A stretch of DNA of 64,000 nucleotides from Nectonema munidae (GCA_030549495.1 JAUIRK010000168.1:310001-374000), one strand, 5' to 3'. Positions 43,538-55,920 are shown, counted from the first letter of the stretch. The notes: a model not told the origin generated them from the letters alone. Made by a program: numbers and translations.

Positions 43538-46003
43538 ACAAACCTTTTAAAAAGAATATTTTGACTCTATGAGACTTTTTGAACTTAAGTCAAGCAGAAG
43601 GAAAGACTTTTGTGGTGAAGTTGTAAGGAAATGATTTCTTATGAGGGAATAAAAACGGAGAAGTGATTGATGATGAACAGGTAATTTGTTCCGTCTTTAA
43701 TGATAAGTTTTGCAGTAAGTTACCCTCTTCTGAGACTCAAATGAATATTGATTACATATCACATACACAATCTAAATTTTATTTTAATGATTTTACACAT
43801 AGTGATATTATCTTAGCAGTTCGAGACTGCAATAAAAGTAATTGCCTTGATGCCTATGGTCTTAATATTTCTCACATTACACCTATTCTTGTTATTATTT
43901 ACCCCTTTTTGATTATTGGTTATAATATTTGTTTAAAATATAACACATTTCCTAATGATTTTAAGCTTAGTATAATCCATCCGGTATTCAAAAAAGGCAG
44001 TAGGATTGCTATTGATAACTATCGTCCTATATTAATTATACCCGTCGTATCAAAAATATTTGAAAGATTAATCCATAATCAGTTACAATCTTATTTTGAC
44101 TCTAATAATTTAATTTGTCCCCTAGAATTTGGATTTCGTAAACATCACAGTACACAACTACTCTTGAGCCATTATGTTGACAATATTATAAATAGTCTGG
44201 AATCAAAAATAGGTACTCTCTCTTTATTCTTAGATTTTAGTAAAGCGTTTCAAAATCTTTCCCATAATATTTTACTCTTTAAACTATCTCGATACGGACT
44301 GCAAGAAAAATCATTACTTTTGATGAAATCATATTTGTCTGATCGTCAACAATTTGTCACATTAAATACTTTTAAATCAAGCAGCTCTACAATAAATACC
44401 GGAGTTCCCTAAGGCTCAATACTCGGGCCGCTTTTGTTTCTGATATATGTTAATGACTTTCATGCATCTAACCCTATGATAACTTTTCACAGTTTTGCTG
44501 ACGACATCACAGTAAGTGTTCCATTTTCTTTGGCTCTAACCCTCCATTAACTATGAATTTTTTTAAAAAGGATCTTGTTCCTATTTTCAAATGGTGTGAT
44601 GAAAACAATATGCATTTGAACCAATCCAAATCTAAAGCTATGATTTTTGGTTTATCTTCTAGGAAAATTATAAAAGATGAATTTAACTTTGAAATCGTTG
44701 AGAGCTTCGAAAATCTGGGTGTTATTATTGATTGTAGACTTAATTGGAATCAACATATATCTCATATTAATGCGATTCTCTCCAGGAATATTGGAATACT
44801 TAGACATAACAAATCTTTGTTTCCTACTAGTATAAAGCTTTTGTTATGCAATAGTTTTTTTCTTCCACATTTGAACTATTGTATAGTTTTTGGGGTCATA
44901 AAAACCTTAATTCCCTTCTGTTAACACAAAAAAGAATTGTACGGTACGTATGTGGTGGCCATTTTCTATCCCATACTGATCAATTTTTTGTAAGGTTAAA
45001 CTCACTCAAGGTAACCGACTTATATGTGTACAATTTATCTATACTCACTTATAAAATATTAAATCGATTTTTACCAGCCATGTTTGATGATTTTATTACG
45101 TATAATAACGAAGTTCACCAGTATAATTTACGAAATAATTTTCATCTGTCATTTCCCTTATATTACAATAGACTATCGAAACAATCTTTAAAATACAAAT
45201 TATCTCTTAACGACAACTCTTTTTTAATTGACACTGATTGTATCGTTTTTAAAATAAGTGTTTGTAAAAATAGAATAAAAAAACTTCTCATGAAAAATTA
45301 TGAATTTATTTGTCATTCTACGGAATGTTATGCGTGTAAATATCAACTAAATTCCTAGCTTCTACAAGTTTTGTATTTTATTTCTTCATTTGTTTTATGT
45401 ATTTTATTTCTTATTTCATGGTCTTTTGGCTTATATAATATATAAAACATTTGTTTTCTTATCATGTTCCATTATTTATTTTTTACTCTTGTCTATATTC
45501 ACAATTTGTTCGAAATATTTATTATATATACAAATTTTCTCTTCATGTTTCTCGTCATTCTTTTTGATACTTTCCTTTATCCTCTTGTGTTCATGATTAT
45601 TTCTTTTGTGGCAGCCTTGTTCTCATTTATTACCAAATCTTACTTACACTTTTATAAATGTGTATGGGTTTTATTCATATCAGCGGCTATAAAGCCTTTT
45701 TGAATATTTGCCTTAAAAAAAAACTTTCTATATTGAAAATATATTGTCTATTCTATTTAAATTTGTAAACATTTTGTCTTACTGATGTGAACGAACTGTT
45801 CTTTTTTCTTTATAATTGTATGAATAAAATCTTTCTTTCTTCTTTCATGAGTAGAAGATTGCTAATGTAAGAAATCCTTCACCACAAGTCCATTCCCTCC
45901 GCTTACTGCTTGATATAAGGTCAAAAATACTCATAGAGGGGAAATATTCTTTTAATAAAGATTTTTCTTATTATTCTATATTCCCCTTTTATTAAGGTTT
46001 GCT
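43538..46003. repeat. Inverted repeat enclosing the Jockey-like LINE
   Basis: The left arm 43,538-43,645 (acaaaccttttaaaaagaat ... ctctatgag ... caagcag ... tgtggtgaag ... gatttctta) matches the reverse complement of 45,865-46,003, which shares gcaaacctt, aaaagaatattt, ctctatgag, caagcag, ttgtggtgaag and gatttctta in that order. The arms lie immediately outside the LINE, with atgag on both sides as a possible short target duplication. The LINE therefore landed in the centre of an older inverted-repeat element. Confidence 0.72.
43650..45846 (+). mobile_element. Jockey/CR1-group LINE, 5'-truncated, broken
   Basis: The RT starts in frame 43,663-44,412: FPNDFKLSIIHPVFKKGSRI, AIDNYRPILIIPVVSKIFER, FGFRKHHSTQLLLSHYVDNI, LFLDFSKAFQNLSHNILLFK (the palm D) and NTGVP, then a stop, GSILGPLLFLIYVND and FADDITVSV (catalytic box, about 44,495). 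Frame 44,553-44,924 continues with HLNQSKSKAMIFGL, ENLGVIIDCRLNWNQHISHI; frame 44,879-45,358 with LTQKRIVRYVCG and the C-terminal region. Then comes a T-rich 3' UTR ending aataaaatctttctttcttc. No endonuclease domain is present, so it is 5'-truncated. I count about three breaks in the RT. Confidence 0.88.
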
Positions 46004-46009
46004 ATCTTA

Positions 46010-46860
46010 TTTTAAAAACATTGCTAAATTCACTAAAGTAATAAAAATGCATTTACCTTTATTGACAACTTAAATTTAAAAGTATTATTTTATTTTTTTA
46101 AATATATATTTTTTGTTAGCTTAAAGTATGAATACTTTATTACACTATTAGTATATGTAGTAAAAATAATATAAATAGGACTTGGTGTTTTTCTTAGAAA
46201 CAAAATAATGCGACTGCTCCAGAAAAATAAACAATATCAATAAATTTATTGATTTTTTCAAATTAATCTGGACGATAGTCATCACAAAACTGTCCAAAAA
46301 AGGTCAAATTATTGAAGTCAAAAGCCAATAATATAACATTAAATTAAATATGCCTATTTTTTATTTATTAATGCCTATTTTTTGCATTAAATAATAAGCT
46401 TTCAAATGATATAAATATATATATTTCTATAAAAAGTAAAGATTATAGTGTAGTAACTATGTCTTTAACCTGTGAACAAAGTTATATTAAAAAATTTCAA
46501 TTAAAAGTATACTTTTTTAATTTCATGATTTTTAAATTTAAGTAATATATCTGTCATGATACGATATGCAGGCTGTGTCCAGGATGTCTTGCCAAACTCT
46601 AATATAAGCCAATTTTGTAATAAAAGATACATTTAAAGTAAAAAATTTAACTCAATATAAAAAAAGACAAAATGAAAGTTAATATGGTGAACGATTAGTG
46701 CCCAGCATAATAAAAAAATATCATACAAATTTTAAATTAGAAAATAACTTAGCTTAAAGTTTAAGACCACAAACATATCACAGATATAATATCTTACTTT
46801 AAAGGAACAATGGACAAATGTGAACAATTTGTTTTTTTATAATTAAAATTTTTTGGTTTC
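46010..46860. other. AT-rich spacer, nothing recognised
   Basis: No coding or repeat signal that I can support. A phrase at 46,572-46,610 (gtgtccaggatgtcttgcca) faintly recalls the ggtctggtaag...ccagacctt hairpin at 59.43 kb. Confidence 0.5.
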
Positions 46861-48400
46861 AATATGTTTAAATCAAAAATATGCAAAAGTAGGGAATACA
46901 AAGAGATTTTCTCAAGCTCATTGCTCACACTTTCTGATGCAGTCGATACTGTAATAAAGCTTGACGATAAAAATGATGCAAGTATTGTAATACTACCACC
47001 TGAAACAGGACATGGAATCTTGAATTAATTAGAAGAAAAAGATGATAGTGATAGAACAGATTGTTTTTTATCAAATGATATTTCACGTAAGTTGGATGTT
47101 TTTTTGACATTTGATAATCAAGATGATACTTTGCCTTGAACCTCTAAAAAATTTAAACAAATGTTACCTAGATGGATGAAAATTGGATTTTTAAAAGACA
47201 CCAACCACTATAATTTGATACCATTTAAAGCTTAAAAAACTCGAATTAAAAGTCAAGTCACCAAGTGAATTGTTTAAATTATTTTAAATTGAAAATGATA
47301 GTTAAAAAATCCAACAGTTATGCCTTACATAAAAACCATACTTTAGACTTGAATGAATTTTAACTACGAAAGTTCATTGGGATAATTTTGCTAACAGGAT
47401 AAAATGTAAGGCCTCGTCAAAGAATATATTGGAAAAAAGATAATGATATTTGGTGCGAAATTGTAACAAGATGTCAAGGAACAGGTTTGAAGAAATAAAA
47501 GTTTATATTCTTTTTGCTAATAATAAAGGTTTAGAAAAAAACAAAACTTTCAAAAATACAAGAATTGTAAAATCTTTTAAAACAAGCCTTACAACAATTT
47601 GCAGTCTTCAGTGAAAAACTTTGCATCGACAAGCAAATGGTTCCATTTTGGGAAGGCACTCTGCTGTTTTTAAAAGGAAAGCCTATAAATTTTGGATCCA
47701 AAAATTGGGTTCTTGTTTCGTCAACAGGTTATCTTTTTTGTTTTCAAACTTATAAAGGTGCTTCGCAAAAATACGATAAATTTCTTGGTTTGGGAGGAAA
47801 CGTTGTTCTACATCTTTTAACTCAAGCTATTAAAATCCTTCTTGTCACTATTTTTTTTGATTATTTTTTTACTTCTTTTTGAAAGAGTTGAAAAAGGATA
47901 TAAAGCAATGCGAACAATCAGAGAAAATCGAACTATAAAATGCCCATTGTCTTCTTCAAAAAAATTAATAAAGAGAAAGAAAGGGGATTTCATGATTGCT
48001 TCACTGATGGAGACTTTGTCATTGTAGAGTGGAAAGACAACAAAGTTGTACCAATTAGATCAAATTATCTCACTGTCAAACCAATTTTTTCTACCAATAG
48101 AATTAATAGAAAGATTATGAAAGAAGTTGAAATTTTGAAGCCAGAATGTTTTTATGAATATAACATTTGAATGTGGGGTGTGGATTTGTTGGATCGTTTT
48201 GTTAGCCAATACTGTCCAAGCATTAAATCTAAAAAGTAGCATTGGCCATTTAAAATAACACGTTGAGTCTTGCTAATGTAGCAGTTTGGAGACTTCACAT
48301 CGAGCTAGGTAGCAATCCAACAAAAATTTCAAAAAATCAGGGAAGATTTATGTTATGTAAGAAAAACAAGGTAAAAACTTGTGTTACCTGTCAAGTAAGA
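46860..48400 (+). mobile_element. piggyBac-type transposon, PGBD3-like, decayed (P4)
   Basis: Plus strand. The N-terminal region has TLSDAVDTVIKLDDKNDASI, VILPPETG and EEKDDSDRTD. A decayed middle follows; frame 47,637-47,882 has MVPFWEGTLLFLKGKPINFG, SKNWVLVSSTGYLFCFQTYK, and frame 47,940-48,170 has GFHDCFTDGDFVIVEWKDNK, VVPIRSNYLTVKP. Then WGVDLLDRFVSQYCPSIKSK (the third catalytic Asp region) and HWPFKI follow across a stop. Order and wording match PGBD2/PGBD3-type piggyBac transposases, a different subfamily from P1 to P3. At least six breaks. Confidence 0.85.
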
Positions 48401-48739
48401 TTATATCCAAGTTGTTTTTTTATAATATCATAATAAATAGTTTTTTATTTTTATAGATAAATTATTAAATAAAAAAATCATTTTACTTTTACTCTATTTT
48501 TCAAAATATTAAAACCTCGTATATGTAATTATGTAATTTTCTATTTTGTTATACTCTTTTAATGCTTTCAAAAAAGTAAAAATACTATTCATATAGAATT
48601 ATCAGCGTTAAAATTAAGCTTTTTCATACACAATTGGACACTAGTATCACATAGACGATATATTTTGGAAAACCAATGCCTGGAAGGGATAATTAAGGTG
48701 AAATAAGTTTAAATGAGATTAATTGGGAGAATTTACAAT

Positions 48740-50212
48740 GGTGGTTGTTAAAGAAGATTTAAGTGTATATGAAAATTCATTGAAAAAAGCAGATGAATAA
48801 ATTCGGAAAACGAATGTCTCAACGAGTTAAGCTTTTGTAAACGAATAGTCCTCTTATCTTTTTTATTTAGATTTTGTTTATCTTGTGGCAGACAAATTTT
48901 GGAAGACTAGTTTCAAATTACGTCTGAAAAAGTTAATAACATTGGCGTAGGACACCTTGCATATTTATATAAAACTTAATAGCCATGGTTTTGATAGGAG
49001 TAGCTCAGTGGTGGTGACATGACTTAGGTAAAAAATCATATATGAGAGCAATACATTTTATGTGCTTGAAAGTCGATAGTAGAAGTAAGGTGTGTTTGAC
49101 CTTTGTAAATAGTACATTCACACTTGAGTACAAAGAGTTTATTGAACACACTATTGTGCTAGTTTCAGAGCTGTATCGAAGACAAGACAAAAAGAGATAC
49201 TTAGCATAATATGAGATGATATATGTATAAGAAGCATTGACATGAACTCGCTCTTTATCTCTTGAAATGAGATAAAGCTTAAATATAAACACAGCTTATA
49301 ATGAAACGTCAGTACCCTGTCTTCATTTTCTCACATTCATGCAATTTCCTGTAATTGCTGGCATATCTTACAAATCGTATTCAAATTCATAGCATCTTTC
49401 ACTATTGATGTACAATGGTTGATGAACTTTCTCTGAATATTCCAAATTCAAAAGTGCCTTATTCAAAAACGGTTTTTCTTTAAGAAGGGATAATATCAAT
49501 TCCTATTAAAAATTTTGGCAAAAACGTCAAAGATAAAAATGGTGAAGTAGAAAACCAAGAATTTTCCTTTGATATGTAACTATTTGTTTTGTTCATCTTA
49601 TTGACATAAACACATAAAGGGTCTATCATTCATCAATGAGGTTGAAGATTTATGTGAGTAATAAGGTATTTTTTAAAAAACATTCACGTGAAATAGAAGA
49701 GGAAAATGGGATATAGTCAAAACAGCCCCACTACCATATTTCGTCTTTTCCAATTCTATTTTGTCCTTTTCAATTGAAAAAACAATGAAACTGTAATAAA
49801 AGTTATTTCAGATTGGTCATTAAAGAAAAAAAAACAATTTTGAGGTGTAAAATAAATAAAATAGAATTACAAAAACACGAAATTGAATTTTAAAAAGATA
49901 ACTTAAAATTAGAAATCCTATATATTTGAATTATCCATTTTTCGATTTTAAAAATGTTATCGATATTTATAAAGGGCAGCGAAAGTAAGATCTCATCCGT
50001 GCGGCTTATCGGGCTTAGTACGCTCATTGTTGCAACTTTATTCGCCTTAAAAGACATGGAGAAACATTCTTAGTTGAGTGACGAATTTGAGACAGGTTTA
50101 TTCGAATTTATTGATAAAAACACATTTAAACCAATTAGAAAATATAAAAGCCATTTCGAGTTACGATTATTTGCCTATTGTGAATTGGATTTATGGGAAG
50201 TGTACTAACTAA
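48740..50212 (+). repeat. Long repeat B, first copy, tRNA-like head
   Basis: About 1.3-1.5 kb matching 62,450-63,950 in the same orientation. The strongest stretch runs from cattggcgtagga (48,940) to ttatgggaagtgtactaac (50,212), with runs such as attcacacttgagtacaaag nearly identical. Near its start ataggagtagctcagtggtg (48,994 on) is a good tRNA A box; a B box is not clear. Its 3' half contains minisatellite-like aaaagac/gaatt relics on both strands (49,735-49,765 and 49,850-49,915). No coding. Confidence 0.8.
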
Positions 50213-50372
50213 CTTTACTAACTAACTAACTATCTCCCTTCATTTTAAAATTATTAATTAATTAAATGGCTAAATAACTAACTAACTAGCTACTTTATCG
50301 ATTAACTAACTAATTAAGTAACTTACTGCATCACTTTATAACAGATTATCTTTTCAGGTGGGGGGGGGGGGG
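50205..50372. repeat. ACTA microsatellite and 13-base G run
   Basis: actaactaactt and actaactaactaacta (50,205-50,235) with looser taactaactaac relics to 50,320, then a run of thirteen G at 50,360-50,372. G runs are striking in DNA this AT-rich; the only comparable one is the C run in the Tigger end at 21,156. Confidence 0.85.
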
Positions 50373-50379
50373 AGTGCGA

Positions 50380-51080
50380 AGGGGACAGCAATTTTCATTG
50401 GTCTAAATATCTATGGGGCAATTGTCCTAGACTTAAAAAACGTTCTCCTTGGTATTAATTATCTTTGAGCCACTTAAATTTTTTTTATATTCTCATCAAA
50501 TGTCTTCTATGCCTAGCCTAATGATTCAATAACGAAAAACGAATCACATTTTATTGATGTATCTATATTATTGGAATATGATTATTCACAGGAGAAAAAT
50601 CCTAAAATATATTTATGAAGAATTTTGTTTCCATCAAAGATCACAAGAGTTTGAAACTACTTTATTGGTACGGTGACTAAATATGGCTCTTTAGACTTGA
50701 TATAAAAAATACACAAAAAAACATTGCCAGACTACTTATATATGTGAATGTTGAAAATTTTGCATGTAAAAATGCTTTAACTGTCAGTCTTCAAGCAAAT
50801 TAAAATTAAGTGAGGATGATGTTTTTAGCTAACACATAAAATTTCAAGAAAATCGAAAGAAAAATAAAGTTTTTATTAAAAGTTTATTAAAGAACATTAA
50901 AAAGTATAACTTAATTTGATGGTTCATGATCGGAACTCTTTTTCAGTTGTTCGCAATACGACATGAAATGCAAAATATATTATTCGATTTTTCCGTGACA
51001 GTTCAAAACGTAGGCGACTAATTCCAAGTATACTTATGGTGTGTGAAACCAGATGGGGTGCAAGTTATAAAACCATCTGC
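50380..51080. other. Spacer without recognised gene
   Basis: AT-rich with short GC-richer phrases (for example ggggcaattgtcctag, 50,415). No domain in any frame and no repeat partner found within the window. Confidence 0.5.
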
Positions 51081-51600
51081 ATATCTTCAGAAAACTTTAG
51101 TGATATCTACGTAGTACAGCTGGAGAAATTAGAAACAAACCTAAATGAGCTACAACGCACCCGTCAGAACGCCCATCAACTCAGATGTGCAGCAGGAGCC
51201 ACATGTTTCTTGTAAGATCATTGCTAAGTACTCAGCAATGCTAGAGCTAGTGAATCAACAATTACAAATAACATTGGCATATGATGAAAACTTTTCAAGA
51301 TTACTGACATGATGCAGACAGAAATTTCTCAGATGATATTATTCCAGACGTAAAAATATTTGCTTAAAACTTGACCTAAAATTGACTATGCCTCGAATAT
51401 GTGCACGCCAGATCTACAGGCCAAATGTAGGAGGCTCCGTTGAAACATAGTTTCTCTTAAATTTTCAATTAAATTTAGAGAGAAAGAACTACTACACAAA
51501 ATACTGGTTAAAAGATTGAAATTTTTTCCAAATTATTCTGATTCTATGCTCTACAGAATTCCCTACACTACTTACCATATCTAAAATCTCTCCTAAATAA
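51080..51600 (+). mobile_element. hAT transposase fragment (zf-MYM type), decayed
   Basis: The plus strand reads KLETNLNELQRTRQNAHQL, then after interruptions KLTMPRICARQIYRPNVGGS (from about 51,378) and LLNFQLNLERKNYYTKYWLK. The phrase 'MPR...RQ..R.N', followed by a hydrophobic segment, is characteristic of hAT transposases of the zf-MYM/repressor-of-PKR-inhibitor-like group just before their dimerisation domain. Only this C-terminal piece is readable and stops interrupt it. Confidence 0.5.
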
Positions 51601-51984
51601 CCAATTTGATTAACTTCTTCCAATTCCACTCCTTCTACTAGTACAACTTTTTTATTAAGCGTCTCTACTTTCTTATAATCACAACAATAACTAAATTTTA
51701 AATAGTTTACTTTAATAAGCTACCTTTACTTTTATAGTACCTACTATATACCCATTTATTGCCAAACACACAACGAAGAGAATTTTTTAAAACTTTTACC
51801 ACAAGCGCTAGAAAAATCTAACTTAGAAACTATTTTTTTTAATGAATAATATATAAAAATTAAAAAACAAAAAATTAATACGCTTGAACTAAAGAATATT
51901 CGAGGCATTTATTCAGAAGGTAAAAATATCAAATGAATATTTTTCATCATGTTTAATTACATTATAATTTTTTTTAAATTTCGA

Positions 51985-52140
51985 TGGTAAGGAGGTCTGT
52001 GGGGTGTTTTCATCAAAAAAGCACAATTTAACGGCTTATATCGAACTATGAGGAAAGCAGGCTTGATGCGGTATCGAAACCAAGACCTTGAGTTAGCGAA
52101 TCCAGCATCCAACCAACCTTACTCACGCCCCCTATATTTT
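51985..52140 (-). mobile_element. tRNA-derived SINE head
   Basis: On the minus strand from about 52,132: gggggcgtgagtaaggttgg, then ttggatgctggattcgctaa, then ggtttcgatacc (52,081-52,070), a B-box-like motif. The order and spacing imitate a tRNA, but the acceptor strand does not close, so it is not a functional tRNA gene. The tail towards 51,985 is unrelated sequence, as in SINEs. Confidence 0.55.
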
Positions 52141-52234
52141 TTAAATATACTATTTTTTTAGAGAATTTTTCATTGATCTCTTATATACTTTCTTTCAAAT
52201 ACACTTCACCATGAGAATGGTCAACGGTATATTT

Positions 52235-52570
52235 AAAACGATAAATATTTTTGATTTTTTAAAGAATATTTTTCGATTCTTGGAATACAGAATTTTACTT
52301 TGATTATTTGACAAATATATTATTTAAAATCGGGTAAATTGCAAAAATATTAGATAATAATGTAACATTGTCATTCTGAATGAGGTATATCAAATCTTAC
52401 ATCTACCAAAATATGAACAAACAGTTTAAACTTGACTATCTGTTTTTTTATAGAATTTTATTTTGATCATATGATTAATTGACAAATATATTATTCCCCC
52501 ATAGTATACAGGTAGGGAATGAAATAAATAAGTACTCACGTTCAACCTTACAAGTTATGAGACTTTCTTA
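52235..52570 (+). repeat. Foldback family F1, arm copy
   Basis: Matches the right arm of the 2.5-3.4 kb foldback: gaatttt-attttga-tatttgac then aaatatattatttaaaatc, gaatgaggtatatcaaatct and tacatctaccaaaatatgaa. It has a second shorter repeat of its own start (52,450-52,495) and ends catagtatacaggtag... acaagttatgag, like the arm end at 3,310-3,360. Only one arm is present. Confidence 0.65.
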
Positions 52571-54115
52571 TAACCTTAAGTTACATGTTAACAAAAGTGA
52601 CTTTCTCACGTTTACTGGTAAAAAATTATAAAAATAAAGAAAGAGGGTTATTGTTTTTTCCAATTGAATTGGAGCTTATCCTTTACAAATGTCTACAGAC
52701 CATCCAAAAATTAATACCAATTTTTTTTTTATTTCGCATATGTTTTAATTTTGTTCTAATATATAAAATAATCTTATTCTCAAAATTTCAAAGTTCTTAA
52801 TGTTAGTTAAGAAAGTGCTCATTGGACCCAAAGTCTCTGCATAACAAAAAATTAAGATGTAAAACTTACTAACATTTTTTTTTAAATTATATATTTTAAT
52901 CGTTATATAAAGAATTAAGTTTTTATTTATATAGAAAACATTTAAAATTAGGATATCAATCTTTCCCAATAAATTAGACTTTTTGTATTTGGATTTTTTT
53001 GTGATGTAATTTTTAGTTTGTAAAAGAGAATGTTTTTTGTTTCTTCAAATTTATATTCAATGTATTTTAAAGAAACTCGCATGATAATTTTTTATTCACA
53101 GTTCTTTCTAGTTTGTAATTTTATTGTTAAAGTTATTAGCTAGTTTAACCATTCATTCGTTCATTCACAACTTTAAGATTTAAAAATTTTTCTGTCCAAA
53201 GATGGATCAAAAGGAAAAAAGAATAAATTTTTAAAACTTAAAAAACTACATAATTTTGATGTAATCAAATCGGAAACATTCATTTTTTTAAATTAAGTAA
53301 TTTCTTTACTATAATCGTTTGCCGTCCCTACTAAAGTTTTCTTTCTTCAATGCTTTCACTATTTTATTCTTTTTATCTTATTGAGAAAAAAATTATAAAG
53401 GAAATAAATGTTCGGAAGACAGATAGTATGAAAATATAAAGGTAATACCTTTGTATTAAAGTATCCAATTTAAAAGGTCATACACTTGGTTTAAAATTTG
53501 TTTGATGAGCAGCAGCCAGACTTTCGGTGTTTGGTAGAAAAATGGTAGGCTTCAGTCACAAATTAAATTTAAAAAAATTTGAAAGAAATAAAAGTGTGGT
53601 CTGAAGCTGAGGGTGTGTCGTAAATCTTATTCTATATGATTTTAATGGTTTCATTTGAGAATGTGGTTGTGGGTTTGATATATTTTGTCTAGGTATTTGT
53701 GTTGAAAAGTTGTAGATGTGTTAGAATCAGCAATAATGAGGTTGTGGAAAGAAAGGAAATTGAGGTTTTGCAGACGACGAAGAAATATGAGCGTGCATTT
53801 GGAAAGGAAAGGAAAGATTTATTTAATAAGTTCAAAACACACATTAAAAATGGGTGTATAATTAATAGACAAAGTATTACACTTATGTTACATCAGTAAA
53901 AAGATAAAATTGAACATTGCCGATTTTTTTTTATTCTTACAATCATAAATTAGAAGAGATAAATTCAATATACAAATATTCTATATATATGAGTTCATAA
54001 ACAAATCTGGAATTTTAGTTATACATGTAGAATTTAGTTTTATCTAGTCAAACCATTAAATGAAATGAGCATAAATAGCAAACATTGTTGCGTTTACAGC
54101 AAGAACAAGAGAAGC
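52571..54115. other. Spacer; one unrecognised 66-codon frame
   Basis: Mostly AT-rich and uninformative. The plus frame 53,699-53,899 (KSCRCVRISNNEVVERKEIE, VLQTTKKYERAFGKERKDLF) has a more coding-like composition than most frames here, but no family comes to mind and there is no clear splice context. It could be a decayed TE piece. Confidence 0.35.
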
Positions 54116-54119
54116 AATC

Positions 54120-54840
54120 TTCCACAACACATTCAAATGAGTAATTTTTTATGTACATTTTTTTTATTTCCTGAACCAATGTTAAAATTTAAATAATTAA
54201 TCAAGTGCAAGTTATTGTTCCAATAATGAGAAAGTTTATATTCAAGTGTTTGATAAAATTTTGAGCATTTATAATGAGGTAGAGTAGAAGAGCCAGGTCT
54301 TTATTTCGTAATTTATATTGAATACCACTGGCGCAAAAAGTTTAAAGATAAAGAGAGCTAGGTTGGTTATATTCATAAAGAGCATTCAATTTTAGTATTT
54401 TAGATTAAAAATAAAGATTGCTTGTATGTGATAGCCAGTTAACACCATATTTAAGTCTAATAGCTTTTTTCTAAAGCTTAACAAAAGTTGAAAAATTACA
54501 ATGTCCCCATATGATCAAGCAATAGTTTATATGAGGTAGAAAAAAAGAATTATAAATTAGTAGTTTTATATTAATAGGAAGAGTATTTTTTTAGTCTTCG
54601 TAAAATCCCACAAACTTTAGAAATTTTGCTATTAACATGCTGAATATGTTCAACCATTGAAGTTTGGTAAACAGAATATCAATAATCTGAAACATTAATT
54701 TATCAGCTTCAAGATTTAATGAGTTTTGTTTTGAGAAAATCATAATATTTGATTTATTGCGGTTAATTATCATACCCTTATTATTGAACCATTTAACTAC
54801 ACTTTAAAGTTCATCTGTAACTTTTTTTTATCAATACTCA
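54120..54840 (-). mobile_element. LINE 3' fragment (Jockey/CR1-type), decayed
   Basis: The minus strand from about 54,835 reads WFNNKGMIINRNKSNIMIF (the text after the RT catalytic box), then SKISKVCGILRRLKKY, a FFYL...IA.SYGDIVIFQLLL region, LRNKDLALL-like text and further degenerate C-terminal sequence to about 54,130. It is the thumb and C-terminal region of a non-LTR retrotransposon; upstream palm and endonuclease are absent. It ends at the border of block C'. Confidence 0.6.
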
Positions 54841-54849
54841 ATTCATTTG

Positions 54850-55920
54850 AAAAGATAACTTATTTTTATGGATAGATATTTTACATGTCAAACATTATGT
54901 AATGTTTTTATAATAGCACATGAATAATGAAAAGATGAAAAGAGGAAGTTATTATATGACTTTAATGAAGAAACCTGTTTACAAGAAGATCAAAAAACCT
55001 TTGATGAAATATCTCCCCTCAATATGGCGAAGGTATTTATTATTTCGATATTTAGATCAATTCACTTGGGCTTTTGGGCGCCTTTGGTAAAAAAGCAATG
55101 GCATATTAATTTTAAAATACAATGTAGGGCTGTGTCAATATATGTATTTAAATACAAATTTAGTATATTCGTATTTGTATTTTTATTTTGGTATCTACCG
55201 AATAAGTATTTGGACTTTGTATTTATATTTCGACTCAAAAGCATTTTAGAAGAAAATGGTCTGAAGGGAGACAACCATGGTTTATGCGTTTATGAATCTA
55301 TCTTATAGCAATAAGAAAACTAATAAAATTTATTATTGAAGGTGAAATCAAAATTTTTTTCACCTTTCATTTCTCCATTCTTTACAATTAGCTTCTATAT
55401 TTTATTACCCTTGGCGTTTCCTATCCCAAATTTCATTATATATGTAATCTATTGTTTCCTATAGATTGTTTCGTACTTTTTTTTGCTTTTAGTAATTTAT
55501 GGGCATTTTAACATATTTGAACCATTTATATAATGGAGTTAAATGAAATAGTATCTTTTGTGAATGATCAGGATATTACCAGGGCTATAATTTGAATAGA
55601 TTCCTTAGAAAAAAAGCAAAATAGAGAAGATAATAGGAGAAAAATAAATTAAGAAAAGATAGATTATTTTTCTTCAAAATAATATTTACTTGATGCAGAA
55701 CAGCAAATTAGAGATGGAACCCGGAATAAGAATATATGTATTTTTATTCATCTTGTTTCAACTAGTACTTATATACTCGTGTCTTTAGATTCAGGAATCA
55801 AAAGTATTTGTATTTTTGAAAAAAAGGTATTTGTATTTGTATACGTAATAGATTTATAAATAGTAGATGTTTGATTTACGTCTGACTGCTACCTTTTTTA
55901 AAGCTGTCAATTTTTTATAT
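54850..55920 (+). repeat. Duplicated block C', second copy
   Basis: Second copy of 20,100-21,132, same orientation, nearly identical by eye over most of its length (for example atttcattatatatgtaatc). It differs by small indels and an enlarged tatttgtatttgta tract near 55,805-55,845. It continues directly into a piece of the same Tigger element that follows block C. Confidence 0.88.
54917..55032 (+). pseudogene. Decayed duplicate of NOS1AP-like exon 8
   Basis: After the same acceptor (ttttataatag), cacatgaataatgaaaagat reproduces exon 8 (20,166-20,289). A one-base loss near 54,950 shifts the frame and about ten bases near the 3' end (the aaccctttaa part) are missing, while the donor gtatttatt is kept. 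It cannot encode the exon 8 peptide and no other NOS1AP-like exon accompanies it. Confidence 0.85.

Noticed and set aside
49001-49080. tRNA gene at the A-box-like head of repeat B
   Set aside because: No B box at the right distance and no closing acceptor stem; only a tRNA-like head.
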